Assembly (NCBI GenBank): GCA_025936675.1
Contig: JAICSX010000009.1
Coordinates: forward strand, 1 to 64,000
Direction: 5' to 3'
DNA from: Sphingomonas sp.
GTDB taxonomy: Bacteria; Pseudomonadota; Alphaproteobacteria; Sphingomonadales; Sphingomonadaceae
Length of the DNA: 64,000 nt
Of this stretch, positions 48,171-57,268 are shown in pieces. The notes under the pieces are model-generated. The model did not search any database and was not told where the DNA came from. It saw nothing but the letters and a program-made list of their open reading frames with translations. The position numbers and the translations under genes were made by a program. Within the stretch, counting starts at the first letter, position 1. Every line of letters begins with the position of its first letter.

Positions 48171-49477
48171 CGGCGGACTCCGACAGGCAAGGGCCGCGCA
48201 CCGAGCCCGAGCAATTCGCGATGACCGGAACCGAGCCGCAGCGGCCCGAGCTTGTCTCCGTTCGTCTCGCGGCCGACCAGATAGGCAGTCGACGTCTGCC
48301 CCTTGCCATTGTTCCACTCGTAGACGGCATTGAAGGCGAGCACTGGAACGAAGGCTTTCCTGCCGCCGACCTCATATTCCTGGATTGCCGTCCGGGGCGC
48401 GACGACCCGGCTGGTCATCGTCATCCGCTTCATCGGCGGAATCGCGTCGAGCGGCTCGCCGACCGGTGCCGGTCTGGAGAAGAAGGCGGCGAGCTCCTCG
48501 TCCTGCGTTGCGCTTGCATTGAGCAGGCTCGCTTCGGCGATGATCGTCCGCGCGGGGGCGGTGCCGGAGTTGAACAGGTCGACCTCGAACTCGAGCATCA
48601 CCTGCCCGTCCTCGACGAGGCAGCGCAGCGGCCGCACGCCAATCTCGAGCGATGGTCTCAAGCGTGTGGAAACGAGACCTCTCGGCGTCTCGACAGGCGG
48701 TTCTTCGGCAGGCGCCTTGAACCGGCTTGATATGATTCCGCGGGGGAAATCGGGTGCTGGTTGCTCAGGAACCCGAGAAGGAGTGGCAGGCCGCTCGACG
48801 ACAGGAGGCGATGGTACCCAAGGCTTGGCAGCGGGAACCGGTTGAGTCGGAGGCCCCGGCTGCGCTTCGGGCGCAGCGAAGAGATCGAACTGCGGCCCGG
48901 CCAGAGCTTCGCGGGGCCGGCGGCGCCACAAAAGAAATGCCGTAGCCCCAGCGAGGAACAGCGCCGCGATCAGCCATGGCAGGATCGGCAGGCGATGGTC
49001 GGGCTCAAGCGGCACGGCTGACGGTGCCGCACTGGTCGGCGAGGGCGCGGCCAGTGTCGGCTGAGGCACTGGCGCTGCTGTGCCTTGCGGCGGAACCTGG
49101 GACGGCGGTGCCTGAGTGACTGGAGGGGGAGCAACCTCACTCGCTTTCGCGGGAGCTTGCCGCGGCGCTGGCCGGTTCTCAACGGCACGGCGGGCTGGCG
49201 TTGCCGTGGGACCGGTCGTCTGAGCTCGGGCAGGCGGCGGAGGCGCCGCAGTCGCCGGCTGCTGTTGCTGCTCGGCCGGGCGGGTAACCGTCCCCGGTAG
49301 GCTGAAGTTCTGCAGTTCCCGGGGGCCGACCGCGTCGGTCGCGGGTGTATTCGAGTTCGGAATGCTCGTGGGAGGAGCATTCTGGGTGGCGGGCGCGGTC
49401 TGCGCGAGCGCGGGGCTGGCGAAAAGCGCCGCGCAACACGCCAGCAATAATCGTTCAACGCGCAAAACCGCCCTCAT
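48167..49477 (-). CDS. exported Pro-rich single-pass membrane protein of unknown function
   Basis: Protein of 436 residues: signal peptide (LLLACCAALFASPALAQ), a ~135-residue Pro/Ala/Thr/Gln-rich extracytoplasmic stretch, one membrane helix (LPILPWLIAALFLAGATAFLLW, about 168-189) and an Arg stop. A Pro-rich cytoplasmic segment and a C-terminal beta-rich domain (about 275-430, PLRCLVEDGQVMLEFEVDLFNSGTAPA) follow. Known to me only as a sphingomonad hypothetical. Ends head-on with the preceding gene (CTAG shared). Confidence 0.75.
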   Translation of the reverse strand: MRAVLRVERLLLACCAALFASPALAQTAPATQNAPPTSIPNSNTPATDAVGPRELQNFSLPGTVTRPAEQQQQPATAAPPPPARAQTTGPTATPARRAVENRPAPRQAPAKASEVAPPPVTQAPPSQVPPQGTAAPVPQPTLAAPSPTSAAPSAVPLEPDHRLPILPWLIAALFLAGATAFLLWRRRPREALAGPQFDLFAAPEAQPGPPTQPVPAAKPWVPSPPVVERPATPSRVPEQPAPDFPRGIISSRFKAPAEEPPVETPRGLVSTRLRPSLEIGVRPLRCLVEDGQVMLEFEVDLFNSGTAPARTIIAEASLLNASATQDEELAAFFSRPAPVGEPLDAIPPMKRMTMTSRVVAPRTAIQEYEVGGRKAFVPVLAFNAVYEWNNGKGQTSTAYLVGRETNGDKLGPLRLGSGHRELLGLGARPLPVGVRR

Positions 49478-49591
49478 CGCTCCCGCTTTACCTGATTCGC
49501 CGCTTGCTCTCTCCCGCGGCGCCGCAGGCCCATGCCCTTCGCAGCACCGCGATTCAAGCAGATGCTGGATGAATGGCGGCGGAACCCGCGG

Positions 49592-50284
49592 CTAACGGGC
49601 GTCGACCAGCACCAGCTCGCTATCGTCCTCGGCCTCGATGTCGATCCGGCTCTCGCCGGTAATGGCGACTCCATCGCGGGGGCCCGCCTCGACGCCGTTC
49701 ACGCGCACGCGACCGCTTGGAACGAGATAGAGATGCCGGTCGGGCGAAGTATCAATGCCGATGGCTTCGCCGGCCTTCACCGTGGCTCCGAGGATTTTCG
49801 CATCGGCATTGATGGTCAGCGCGCCGTCAGCGGAATCGCCGCTGGCGAGCAGCTGGAATTGGCCAATCCGCGAATCTTTCGGAAACGGCTTTGCGCCCCA
49901 GCTCGGCGGCGCGTTGGGCCGGTCGGTCTCGATCCAGATCTGGAACAAGGTCGTCTGCTCATCCTCGAGGTTATATTCCGCGTGCGTGACGCCGGTCCCG
50001 GCGCTCATCACCTGCACGTCGCCGGCGGCAGTGCGGCCCTTGTTGCCCATGGAATCCTGGTGCGTGATCGCGCCGGTGCGGACGTAAGTGACGATCTCCA
50101 TGTCGCGGTGCGGGTGGGGCGGAAAACCGCTTTGCGCGGCGATCTGGTCGTCATTCCAGACGCGAATCCTGCCCCAGCCCATGCGCGCGGGATCGTAGTA
50201 ATTCGCGAAGGAGAAATGGTGGCGGGCATTGAGCCAGCCGTGGTCGGCATGCCCGAGGCTTCCAAAGGGACGGATGTCGATCAT
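49592..50284 (-). CDS. pirin-family bicupin protein
   Basis: Bicupin of 230 residues. The pirin signature FANYYDPARMGWGRIRVWNDDQI leads to the metal-site segment GFPPHPHRDMEIVTYV, with the His/Glu ligands, GAITHQDSMGNKGRTAAGDVQVMSAGTGVTHAEYN, then a shorter second cupin. YhhW-type pirins act as quercetinases or regulators; the true substrate is unknown. Divergent from the oxygenase gene downstream. Confidence 0.9.
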   Translation of the reverse strand: MIDIRPFGSLGHADHGWLNARHHFSFANYYDPARMGWGRIRVWNDDQIAAQSGFPPHPHRDMEIVTYVRTGAITHQDSMGNKGRTAAGDVQVMSAGTGVTHAEYNLEDEQTTLFQIWIETDRPNAPPSWGAKPFPKDSRIGQFQLLASGDSADGALTINADAKILGATVKAGEAIGIDTSPDRHLYLVPSGRVRVNGVEAGPRDGVAITGESRIDIEAEDDSELVLVDAR

Positions 50285-50329
50285 GCCAGTGATTTGGGCG
50301 GAACGGCGAACCTATCAAGTGTCAGGGAT

Positions 50330-50357
50330 GTGACCGTCCGGCGCCCCTTGTTATAGT
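50330..50357 (+). promoter_or_regulatory. possible promoter of the 2OG oxygenase gene
   Basis: GTGACC and TATAGT separated by 16 bases, about 50 bp before the ATG at 50409. Good -10, weak -35. Confidence 0.3.
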
Positions 50358-50408
50358 CGCGCTCGTGATCAGGGTTTCGGGGGATCGGTGCTTCGATGGA
50401 CGTGACTG

Positions 50409-50981
50409 ATGAGCGCTGAGCTTTCGCCGACCCGCTCCGGCTCAGTCGAGGGCCGCGACATCTTCGTCTTCGACGGGCTCCTGTCCGAGGGGGACCTTGG
50501 CCAATATGTCGAGGCACTCGAGCGCGCACCCTTCACACGCACCGAATTCGCGAAGCGCGAGACCGCGGATTATAAGCATTGGGTGAGCGAGCTTCCGCTC
50601 GCCAACGTGACGCGGCTGCCGCTCTGGCCCGCAACGGAGCGCGCCATCGCCTGCGCGCGGCCCGGCGAAGAATACCGGCCCTATCGCGCGTACACAAATT
50701 ACGCTGCGTTCGGCGACATGCTCTACACCCACAACGACTGCCTGCCCGAGAATCGCGAGCTCACGGCTTTGTGGTTCATGTCGAAAAGCTGGGAGCCCGA
50801 ATGGGGCGGCGAGACGATGTTCTTTGATTCATCCGGCGACGCGATGTTCTGCGCCAGTCCGAAACCGGGACGACTTGTGATCTTCGACGGCGCGATCGCG
50901 CATGCGGGGCGGCCGCCGTCACGCATTTGCTACACGCCGCGCTATACGTTCGCGATCAAGCTCGCGCCGGTGTCTACCTGA
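50409..50981 (+). CDS. 2-oxoglutarate/Fe(II)-dependent oxygenase-like protein
   Basis: Soluble protein of 190 residues with the double-stranded beta-helix facial triad: H108 and D110 in MLYTHNDCLP, H165 in GAIAHAGRPPSRICYTPRYTFAIKL, with a downstream Arg for 2-oxoglutarate. ALWFMSKSWEPEWGGETMFFD is the usual strand between them, reminiscent of prolyl 4-hydroxylase/Rps23-type enzymes. Substrate unknown. Confidence 0.82.
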   Translation: MSAELSPTRSGSVEGRDIFVFDGLLSEGDLGQYVEALERAPFTRTEFAKRETADYKHWVSELPLANVTRLPLWPATERAIACARPGEEYRPYRAYTNYAAFGDMLYTHNDCLPENRELTALWFMSKSWEPEWGGETMFFDSSGDAMFCASPKPGRLVIFDGAIAHAGRPPSRICYTPRYTFAIKLAPVST

Positions 50982-51074
50982 CCCGCATCCGATTTCAGCA
51001 AATCCTCAGAAGTTTCTCATGACGCTCACGGGCTGCCGCGCGAGGCTGCGCAAGCAACAGGTGGCAGAAATAAT

Positions 51075-52475
51075 GTGCTGACGTTCGGCGGTGAGCGGAC
51101 TCCCGGTTTCAAGCTGTTCCTCGCGATCATTGTCGCGGGCGCGCTCGTCATTCCGCTCTTTTCCATCTGGCTGCTGGTCTACGACCGCCAGTCACAGCAG
51201 CGCGACGCGACCAACTCCATCACCGCGGGCTGGGGCGGCCCGCAAGCGATGGCTGGCCCGCTGCTTGTCATCCCCTATCAGGCAAATGCGACCGAGACGG
51301 TCGTCCAGAATGGCCAAAGCATCACACGCACATCGCAGGTCACGAAAGAGCTCACTTTGGCGCCCGAGGCCGTCGAGCTCTCGACGGAGCTCAAGCCCGA
51401 TGTGCGCAAGCGCTCGATCTACGAAGCCGTCGTCTATGACGCGGCGGTTACCGGGCGCGCGCGTTTCGTCCTTCCAGCGGATCTGGCGCGAAGCGGAGTC
51501 GACCCGACGCAAATGGACCTGAGCCGCGCCGAGCTGCGCTTCGGCCTCAGCGACCCGCGGGGCCTTGGGGCCAACCCGCGCGTCTCGGCAGGCGGGCGAA
51601 CGCTTGCGATGCTTCCGGGCGGCGGAAGCGGAGGTGGGCGGGGATTCTTCGCCTGGCTCGACGCGAGCAGCCTGACCTCTCAGCCACTGCAGGTCGATTT
51701 CGCCTATGACTTCCGTGGCAATGCAGCGCTGAGCCTCGCGCCGCAGGCGGGCGACACGCGCTGGACGGTGAAATCCACGTGGCCGAGCCCGAGTTTCGGC
51801 GGCGACTTCCTTCCCGATAGAAACCCGCATTCGAACAATGGATTTGAGGCGAGCTATCGCATCGGCAATCTCGCGCTTGGCCGGTCGCTGGTCAGCACAG
51901 GCGATCCCGGCTCATCGAACCTGGTCGACAAAGTTCCGGTACCGTTGGCAAGCTCAACCGACGCGACATCCGACAATGGCGACGCGGTGCAAGTCGCCTC
52001 CATCAGCCTCATCCAGCCGGTCGACCTTTATTCGCAGGTCAACCGCGCGACCAAGTACGGCTTCCTGTTCATCGGTTTCACCTTCCTCGCGCTGCTCATG
52101 TTCGACGTCATCGGCGGCGTTCGCGTGTCGACCGTCGAATATCTGCTGATGGGCGTAGCGCTGGTGCTGTTCTTCGTGCTGCTTCTCGCCTTCGCCGAGG
52201 TGGTCGGATTCACGCCAGCATATGTCCTCGCGTCGGCGGCGATCGCCGGCCTAAACACCGCTTATTCCGCCGCGGTGCTGGGCAGCTGGCGGCGCGCGTA
52301 CTTCATCGGCGCGCTGCTCGTCGGCCTCTATGCCGTCCTCTACATCCTCCTCAGCCTCGAGGCTTACTCCCTGCTGATCGGTTCGCTGCTGCTGTTCGCG
52401 GCGCTGGCCGGGGTCATGTATGCAACGCGGCGCATTGACTGGGGTGCGAAAAAGGAAGTGGCCGCCGAAGGGTGA
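51075..52475 (+). CDS. creD: CreD family inner-membrane protein
   Basis: Protein of 466 residues with the CreD layout: N-terminal helix (FKLFLAIIVAGALVIPLFSIWLLVYDRQSQ), a large periplasmic domain (about 45-320), and six C-terminal helices (YGFLFIGFTFLALLMFDVIG, and on). CreD is an envelope protein of uncertain role, controlled by CreBC in enterobacteria; no creBC is present here. Starts with GTG at 51075. Confidence 0.88.
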   Translation: MLTFGGERTPGFKLFLAIIVAGALVIPLFSIWLLVYDRQSQQRDATNSITAGWGGPQAMAGPLLVIPYQANATETVVQNGQSITRTSQVTKELTLAPEAVELSTELKPDVRKRSIYEAVVYDAAVTGRARFVLPADLARSGVDPTQMDLSRAELRFGLSDPRGLGANPRVSAGGRTLAMLPGGGSGGGRGFFAWLDASSLTSQPLQVDFAYDFRGNAALSLAPQAGDTRWTVKSTWPSPSFGGDFLPDRNPHSNNGFEASYRIGNLALGRSLVSTGDPGSSNLVDKVPVPLASSTDATSDNGDAVQVASISLIQPVDLYSQVNRATKYGFLFIGFTFLALLMFDVIGGVRVSTVEYLLMGVALVLFFVLLLAFAEVVGFTPAYVLASAAIAGLNTAYSAAVLGSWRRAYFIGALLVGLYAVLYILLSLEAYSLLIGSLLLFAALAGVMYATRRIDWGAKKEVAAEG

Positions 52476-52506
52476 CGCGGTGAATCTTTGCCGCTAACCG
52501 GCAGCG

Positions 52507-53406
52507 ATGACTTCTCAGCCGTTACCGCCCAAGCGTATTTTCCCGACCTCCGAAGTCGATGCGCGCGCCGCCGAGCATGTGCCCTCGGTCCCTCAGACGG
52601 AAAGCTCGGCCTACAAGCTTGCCTTCCAGGATACTGAGTTCCTGCTTCGCGAGGATCTGCGCCCGGTTCGCTTCCAGCTGGAGCTATTGAAGCCCGAGCT
52701 TCTGCTCAACGAAGCCAATATCGGGTCGACCTTCGTCTTCTACGGTTCGGCGCGGATCCCTGCGCCCGACATGGTCGACGCACTGATCGCTGCGGCGACC
52801 AACCCGGAGCAGGAGAAGATCGCCGAGCGGCTGAAGGCCAAGTCGCATTATTACGAAGTCGCGCGTGAGCTCGCGCGACTTGCGAGCCGTTGCGGCTGCG
52901 ATGGCGACGGCAAGCTGCAGTTCGTCGTCTGCTCGGGTGGCGGCCCGTCGATCATGGAGGCGGCGAACCGCGGTGCGGCCGACGAGGGGCGGCCGTCGAT
53001 CGGCCTTAACATCGTGCTCCCGCACGAGCAGATGCCAAACCGCTACGTGACGCCGGACCTCAGCTTCCAATTCCACTATTTCGCGCTGCGCAAGATGCAT
53101 TTCCTCCTCCGAGCGCGGGCGCTTGCCGTTTTTCCGGGCGGCTTCGGGACGTTCGACGAAATGTTCGAGCTCCTGACCCTGATCCAGACGGGCAAGGTTC
53201 GGCCGCTCCCGATCCTCCTGTTCGGCAAGGACTATTGGGACCGAGTCGTCAATTTCGACGCGATGGTCGAAGAAGGCGTGATCGCCCCGCACGACCTCGA
53301 CCTCATCCACTGGTCAGAGGATGCGGACGAAGCCTGGGATTATGTGACCAGCTATTATCACGAGCATCCGCAGCCCCCGCGGGAGCAGACCGCCAAGCCC
53401 GAGTAG
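52507..53406 (+). CDS. LOG-family protein (TIGR00730, nucleoside 5'-monophosphate phosphoribohydrolase)
   Basis: Protein of 299 residues, an N-terminally extended LOG. Core motifs are STFVFYGSARIPAP, VVCSGGGPSIMEAANRGAADEGRPSIGLNI and the active-site PGGFGTFDEMFELLTLIQTGKV. These enzymes split nucleotide monophosphates at the N-glycosidic bond, and were long misannotated as lysine decarboxylases. It lies 31 bp after creD. Confidence 0.9.
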   Translation: MTSQPLPPKRIFPTSEVDARAAEHVPSVPQTESSAYKLAFQDTEFLLREDLRPVRFQLELLKPELLLNEANIGSTFVFYGSARIPAPDMVDALIAAATNPEQEKIAERLKAKSHYYEVARELARLASRCGCDGDGKLQFVVCSGGGPSIMEAANRGAADEGRPSIGLNIVLPHEQMPNRYVTPDLSFQFHYFALRKMHFLLRARALAVFPGGFGTFDEMFELLTLIQTGKVRPLPILLFGKDYWDRVVNFDAMVEEGVIAPHDLDLIHWSEDADEAWDYVTSYYHEHPQPPREQTAKPE

Positions 53407-53416
53407 AGTCCGGGAC

Positions 53417-54139
53417 TTAAGGCTTCTTGGCCGTCGCGGTGCCGGCGACCTTGGGAGCGCCCTCGCCTCCGACATTCTTCGGATTGGCGCCGGCCTGCTG
53501 CTCGGTTAGCACGGGCTCCTTGCCGGCCTTCTGAGGCCCGTTGTTGGGGCCGGTGCCCGGCGGATTGCCGGCTGCTTGTGAGCCAGTCGCCCCGTTGGCC
53601 GCGGGTGGCGGCGCCTTCGGCAGCGGCTGCGGCGAATCGCTATGACTGTTGAGGAATGCCTCGACGTCGGCGCGGTCCTGCGGGTTGCTGAGACCGGCGA
53701 AGGTCATCTTGGTGCCCGGTGCGAACGCCTTCGGGCTGGTCAGCCACTGGCTGAGATTGTCCCAGTTCCAGTTTCCGCCTTTGCTCGACAGCGCTGACGA
53801 GAAAGCGAAGCCCTTGCCCTGCCCGATCGGCTCACCGAGCACACCCCACAAGTTCGGGCCCATCTGGTTGGCGCCACCCTTGTCGGCATTGTGGCAGGCC
53901 ATGCACTTATTGAAGATCTGCTGGCCCTTGGCCGGATCGGCTTTGGCCAAATAGACTTCGATCGGCTGCTCGGCGGCAGCGGCGCCGCCCTCGCCTTCCT
54001 CCTGAACGCCGGCGATCGGATAACCCATGGTCTTGGGTCGCTCGCTATGCAGCCACTCGCCCGCCACAATTGACGATCCCAGCGCCACGATGCCCGCGAA
54101 CAAGACCCAGCCGGCAATGGTGTTGAAGCGATCGTCCAT
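53417..54139 (-). CDS. membrane-anchored class I cytochrome c (CycM/c552 type)
   Basis: Protein of 240 residues. An uncleaved N-terminal helix (about 9-27) anchors it, then comes the c-type heme domain with KCMACH (C79, C82, H83), GPNLWGVLGEPIG and the distal Met in GTKMTFAGL. A C-terminal ~75-residue Pro/Ala/Gly-rich tail is unusual for the family. It probably carries electrons from bc1 to the terminal oxidase in the periplasm. Confidence 0.92.
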   Translation of the reverse strand: MDDRFNTIAGWVLFAGIVALGSSIVAGEWLHSERPKTMGYPIAGVQEEGEGGAAAAEQPIEVYLAKADPAKGQQIFNKCMACHNADKGGANQMGPNLWGVLGEPIGQGKGFAFSSALSSKGGNWNWDNLSQWLTSPKAFAPGTKMTFAGLSNPQDRADVEAFLNSHSDSPQPLPKAPPPAANGATGSQAAGNPPGTGPNNGPQKAGKEPVLTEQQAGANPKNVGGEGAPKVAGTATAKKP

Positions 54140-54213
54140 GGAGTTTCCCTGTTGATCTCAGGATAGAGAGGAATGGAAATGTGCGCGTCTCTTAAGGGCG
54201 AGTTCGCGCCTCT

Positions 54214-55206
54214 TCAAGCCGCCTCCCGGGCGCTCATGACGAGCTCGGCCGCGCGCCGGTAGAGCGTCGGCATGCCCGCCTCGCCGAGCCGTTCGAGCGG
54301 CTGCCACCAGCCCTCGCCGTGGGGCTCGGCTCGTGGGACAATCGCGAGATCGAGCAAGAAGTGGGTGAAGACATGGCGGACGGTGCCGATCGCGCTGCCG
54401 TTATCGTCTAGCTCGTCAGTCCAGTCGGGGCCGGGCAACGCAGCCATTCCGCCGAGGAGCCCCTTTGCCGGCCGACGGACAAGCCAGACGGAGCCGGCAC
54501 GCTCGATCCAATAAGCGACACCGTGGCGGTGCGGCCGGGCAGACCGCTCACGCCGCTGGGGGAAGGACTCGGGTTCGCCGCTGGCAAACGCCAGACACTC
54601 GCTAGCGAGCGGGCAATCGCCGCAGCGCGGCTGTTTCGGTCGACAGATCGTGGCGCCAAGATCCATCATCGCCTGCACGAAGTCGCCAGGATGGGTGTCA
54701 GCCATCATCTCGAGGGTGAGCTCGGCGACGGCCGATTTGTCCGCGCTCCTCAGTCCATCGACGCGAGCGACGACCCGTTCGACGTTCGTGTCAACCGCCG
54801 CGACCGGCTCACCGAACGCGATCGCCGCGATCGCTGCTGAGGTATAGGCACCGATGCCCGGAAGCTCGCGCAATTCGGCCGCGGTGTTCGGAAAAGCGCC
54901 ACGGCGCACGACCTCGCGGGCACAGGCAATAAGGTTGCGTGCGCGAGCGTAATAGCCAAGCCCAGCCCACTCCGAGAGAATGTCCTCATCGCGCGCAACT
55001 GCTAACGCATCAATCGTCGGCCAGCGCGCGATGAACCGCTCGAACCGCGGCGCTACCGTCGCGACCGTGGTCTGCTGGAGCATGACCTCGCTCAGCCACA
55101 CACGATAAGGATCTTGCGGCGGCGCTCCTGGTGGCGAGCGCCACGGCAAGCGCCTGAAGTTATCCACATAATGTTGGATGAGGCGGCTTGCGGCATTGGC
55201 GGTCAC
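54214..55206 (-). CDS. mutY: A/G-specific adenine glycosylase
   Basis: Removes adenine mispaired with 8-oxoguanine. 330 residues. Catalytic region VMLQQTTVATVAPRFERF (Glu just before this, in LSEV), HhH LPGIGAYTSAAIAAIAFG with the catalytic Asp in AVDTNVERV, and the 4Fe-4S loop C-X6-C-X2-C-X5-C (CRPKQPRCGDCPLASEC). The NUDIX-like C-terminal domain starts at about 225. GTG start at 55206. Divergent from the DciA-like gene with only 27 bp between starts. Confidence 0.95.
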   Translation of the reverse strand: MTANAASRLIQHYVDNFRRLPWRSPPGAPPQDPYRVWLSEVMLQQTTVATVAPRFERFIARWPTIDALAVARDEDILSEWAGLGYYARARNLIACAREVVRRGAFPNTAAELRELPGIGAYTSAAIAAIAFGEPVAAVDTNVERVVARVDGLRSADKSAVAELTLEMMADTHPGDFVQAMMDLGATICRPKQPRCGDCPLASECLAFASGEPESFPQRRERSARPHRHGVAYWIERAGSVWLVRRPAKGLLGGMAALPGPDWTDELDDNGSAIGTVRHVFTHFLLDLAIVPRAEPHGEGWWQPLERLGEAGMPTLYRRAAELVMSAREAA

Positions 55207-55233
55207 TTATTCGCTATGGCATGCTCGCGGCGC

Positions 55234-55785
55234 ATGTCGAAGCGAAACACCAACGGAGAGGATTCGGCCCGCAGCTGCCGGCCCCGCGCGGCCGGGGAGT
55301 TGGTCGGCGATATCGGCGGTCAGTCGTTCCGCCGCTTCGGATTCGTCCAGAGTTCCGTCGTCAGCCGCTGGAGCGAAATCGTCGGCGAGCGGTACGCTAA
55401 AGTATCCTGTCCCGAATCCATCAAGTTTCCGGCAGGGCGCAAGTCCGGCGGAGTCCTGACACTTCTGGTCGACGGAGCGCATGCTCCGCTGATCCAGCAT
55501 CTAACGCCGATGATCGTCGAGCGCGTCAACCGCTTCTTCGGCTATGCGGCGATCAACCGGATCGTCTTCAGGCAGGGCAAGCCGCGGGCGCCGGCCGAGG
55601 GCCCGCAACGGCCCGAGCTTCGGCCCGTCCCCAAGGAGCTTGGCGAAGGTCTGCGCGAAATCGCCGACCCGGAGCTTCGCCACTGCCTGGAGTCGCTTGC
55701 CGCGCAAATTGCCGCTAGCAACGGCAATCCGTCCCTCGACACGCCGGATGGCGAGCCCATCCCCGCGATCAACCGGAGCGAATGA
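55234..55785 (+). CDS. DUF721 (DciA-like) protein
   Basis: Protein of 183 residues. The DUF721 core is SFRRFGFVQSSVVSRWSEIVGERYAKVSCPESIKF through GGVLTLLVDGAHAPLIQHLTPMIVERVNRFFGYAAINRIVFRQG. DciA proteins of this family load the replicative helicase DnaB in bacteria that lack DnaC; that role is inferred from the family. A polar C-terminal tail follows. ATG 55234 chosen; the frame is open upstream into mutY's start. Followed 4 bp later by a DsbA-like gene. Confidence 0.85.
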   Translation: MSKRNTNGEDSARSCRPRAAGELVGDIGGQSFRRFGFVQSSVVSRWSEIVGERYAKVSCPESIKFPAGRKSGGVLTLLVDGAHAPLIQHLTPMIVERVNRFFGYAAINRIVFRQGKPRAPAEGPQRPELRPVPKELGEGLREIADPELRHCLESLAAQIAASNGNPSLDTPDGEPIPAINRSE

Positions 55786-55789
55786 ATCG

Positions 55790-56551
55790 ATGAAAGCTGG
55801 ACTATTGGTAACGGGCGCTGCGGCACTCCTGGCGCTCGCCGGGTGCAACAAGAATAACGGAAGCACCGGCGGAGAGACAACGAGCGCTGCCAACGATACG
55901 GTCGTGATCACGCAGGCGAATCCGCCGCCCGGCGGCACATGGGCCGACGTCGTCAACGCGACCGCCGACGGAATCATGATGGGCAATCCGCACGCCAAGG
56001 TGAAGCTGATCGAGATCGGTTCGCTGTCCTGTCCGCACTGCAAGCTTTTCGAAGACGAGGGCTCGCCGACCCTTGTCGACAAATATGTGAAGGCCGGCAA
56101 CGTCAGCTGGGAATTCCGGCCTTATGTGATCCACGGACCGATCGACATGGCAGCCGACATCATCGCGCGCTGCAATGGCATCAAGACCTTCTTCCCGATC
56201 ACGCAGGCTATGTACAAGGATCAGAGCGTCTGGCTCGGCAAGGTTGAAACCACGCCCCAGGACAAGCTCCAGCAGATCCAGAACATGCCGACGAACCAGA
56301 TGTTCGTCGCGATGGCCAACCTGATGGGCCTGCAGGACTGGGCGGCGGCGCGCGGCGTCCCCCAGGCGAAGAGCAATCAGTGTCTCAGCGATCAAAAGAT
56401 GATCGACCACGAGGTTCAGGTGACCGCGAACGTCAACAATCAGTATCCCGAGTTCAAGGGTACGCCGGCGTTCGTCATCAACGGCAAGATGCTCGACGAT
56501 ACGGCGAGCTGGGACAAGCTGCAGCCGCAGCTTGACGCTGCCCTCAAATGA
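55790..56551 (+). CDS. DsbA-family thiol-disulfide oxidoreductase, lipoprotein
   Basis: Exported protein of 253 residues. Lipobox LLALAGC puts the lipidated Cys at C19. A linker leads to the DsbA/thioredoxin_4 fold with CPHC at 81-84 (GSLSCPHCKLF), a helical insertion and the cis-Pro segment FKGTPAFVINGKML. CPHC is the DsbA-type active site and suggests an oxidant. Stop overlaps the next, related gene by four bases. Confidence 0.9.
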   Translation: MKAGLLVTGAAALLALAGCNKNNGSTGGETTSAANDTVVITQANPPPGGTWADVVNATADGIMMGNPHAKVKLIEIGSLSCPHCKLFEDEGSPTLVDKYVKAGNVSWEFRPYVIHGPIDMAADIIARCNGIKTFFPITQAMYKDQSVWLGKVETTPQDKLQQIQNMPTNQMFVAMANLMGLQDWAAARGVPQAKSNQCLSDQKMIDHEVQVTANVNNQYPEFKGTPAFVINGKMLDDTASWDKLQPQLDAALK

Positions 56552-57240
56552 GAGCCGCCGCAGTCGCGGTAGCCGCCGCGCTGTGCCTTGCGCTGCCCAC
56601 GCCGAGCGTCGCCAAAGCTGCGCCGACGCGAGACTGGTCACATACAGTGGTGGCGACGCCGCAAGGCGGCTTCAGGATGGGCAATCCGGCGGCCAAGGTA
56701 AAGCTGATCGAGTATGGCTCGCTCGCCTGCCCGCATTGCCGCCACTTCGAGGAGACGGGCTACAAGCCCCTCCTCCAGAATTACGTTCGCAGGGGCCGCG
56801 TAAGCTACGAATTCCGCAACCTGCTGCTCAATGGGCCCGACATCTCGATCAGCCTGCTCGCTCACTGCGCCGGACCGGCGATGTTCTTCCCGATGTCGGA
56901 GGTCGTCTACGCGACCCAGCCCGACTGGCAGAAAAAAATCGCGGACATGAGTGAAGCCGATCAGGCAGCGCTCGACAAGATGACCGATCAGCAGCGCGTG
57001 GAACGGTTCGCCGAAATGGGCGGAATGAACCAGATCGCGGCTCGCTTCGGAGTGACACCGGCACGAGCACGCCAGTGCCTCGCCGATCCCAAGGGGCTGC
57101 AGCGCCTGCTCGATTGGACCAAGGCGGCGAATGATGGCGGCATCGACCATACGCCGACCTTCCTGATCAACGGCAAGGAGAGCGACGCCGCCACGTGGGA
57201 CCAGCTCGAGCCTGAGCTGAAGAAAGCCCTGGGCGGGTAA
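56548..57240 (+). CDS. DsbA-family thiol-disulfide oxidoreductase, periplasmic
   Basis: Protein of 230 residues, paralogue of the preceding gene but with a normal cleavable signal peptide (AAALCLALPTPSVAKAA) instead of a lipobox. Active site CPHC at 61-64 (GSLACPHCRHFEE), helical insertion, cis-Pro HTPTFLINGKES. The two likely oxidise different periplasmic clients or form a relay. Cotranscribed with its neighbour and upstream of smc. Confidence 0.9.
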   Translation: MRAAAVAVAAALCLALPTPSVAKAAPTRDWSHTVVATPQGGFRMGNPAAKVKLIEYGSLACPHCRHFEETGYKPLLQNYVRRGRVSYEFRNLLLNGPDISISLLAHCAGPAMFFPMSEVVYATQPDWQKKIADMSEADQAALDKMTDQQRVERFAEMGGMNQIAARFGVTPARARQCLADPKGLQRLLDWTKAANDGGIDHTPTFLINGKESDAATWDQLEPELKKALGG

Positions 57241-57268
57241 GAATGTTTCGCGGGGAGGGCAACGCGGT

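Noticed and set aside
54150..54166. TTGATCTCAGGAT as an FNR box before the cytochrome c gene
   Set aside because: Only the left half fits; the right half is not ATCAA or GTCAA.
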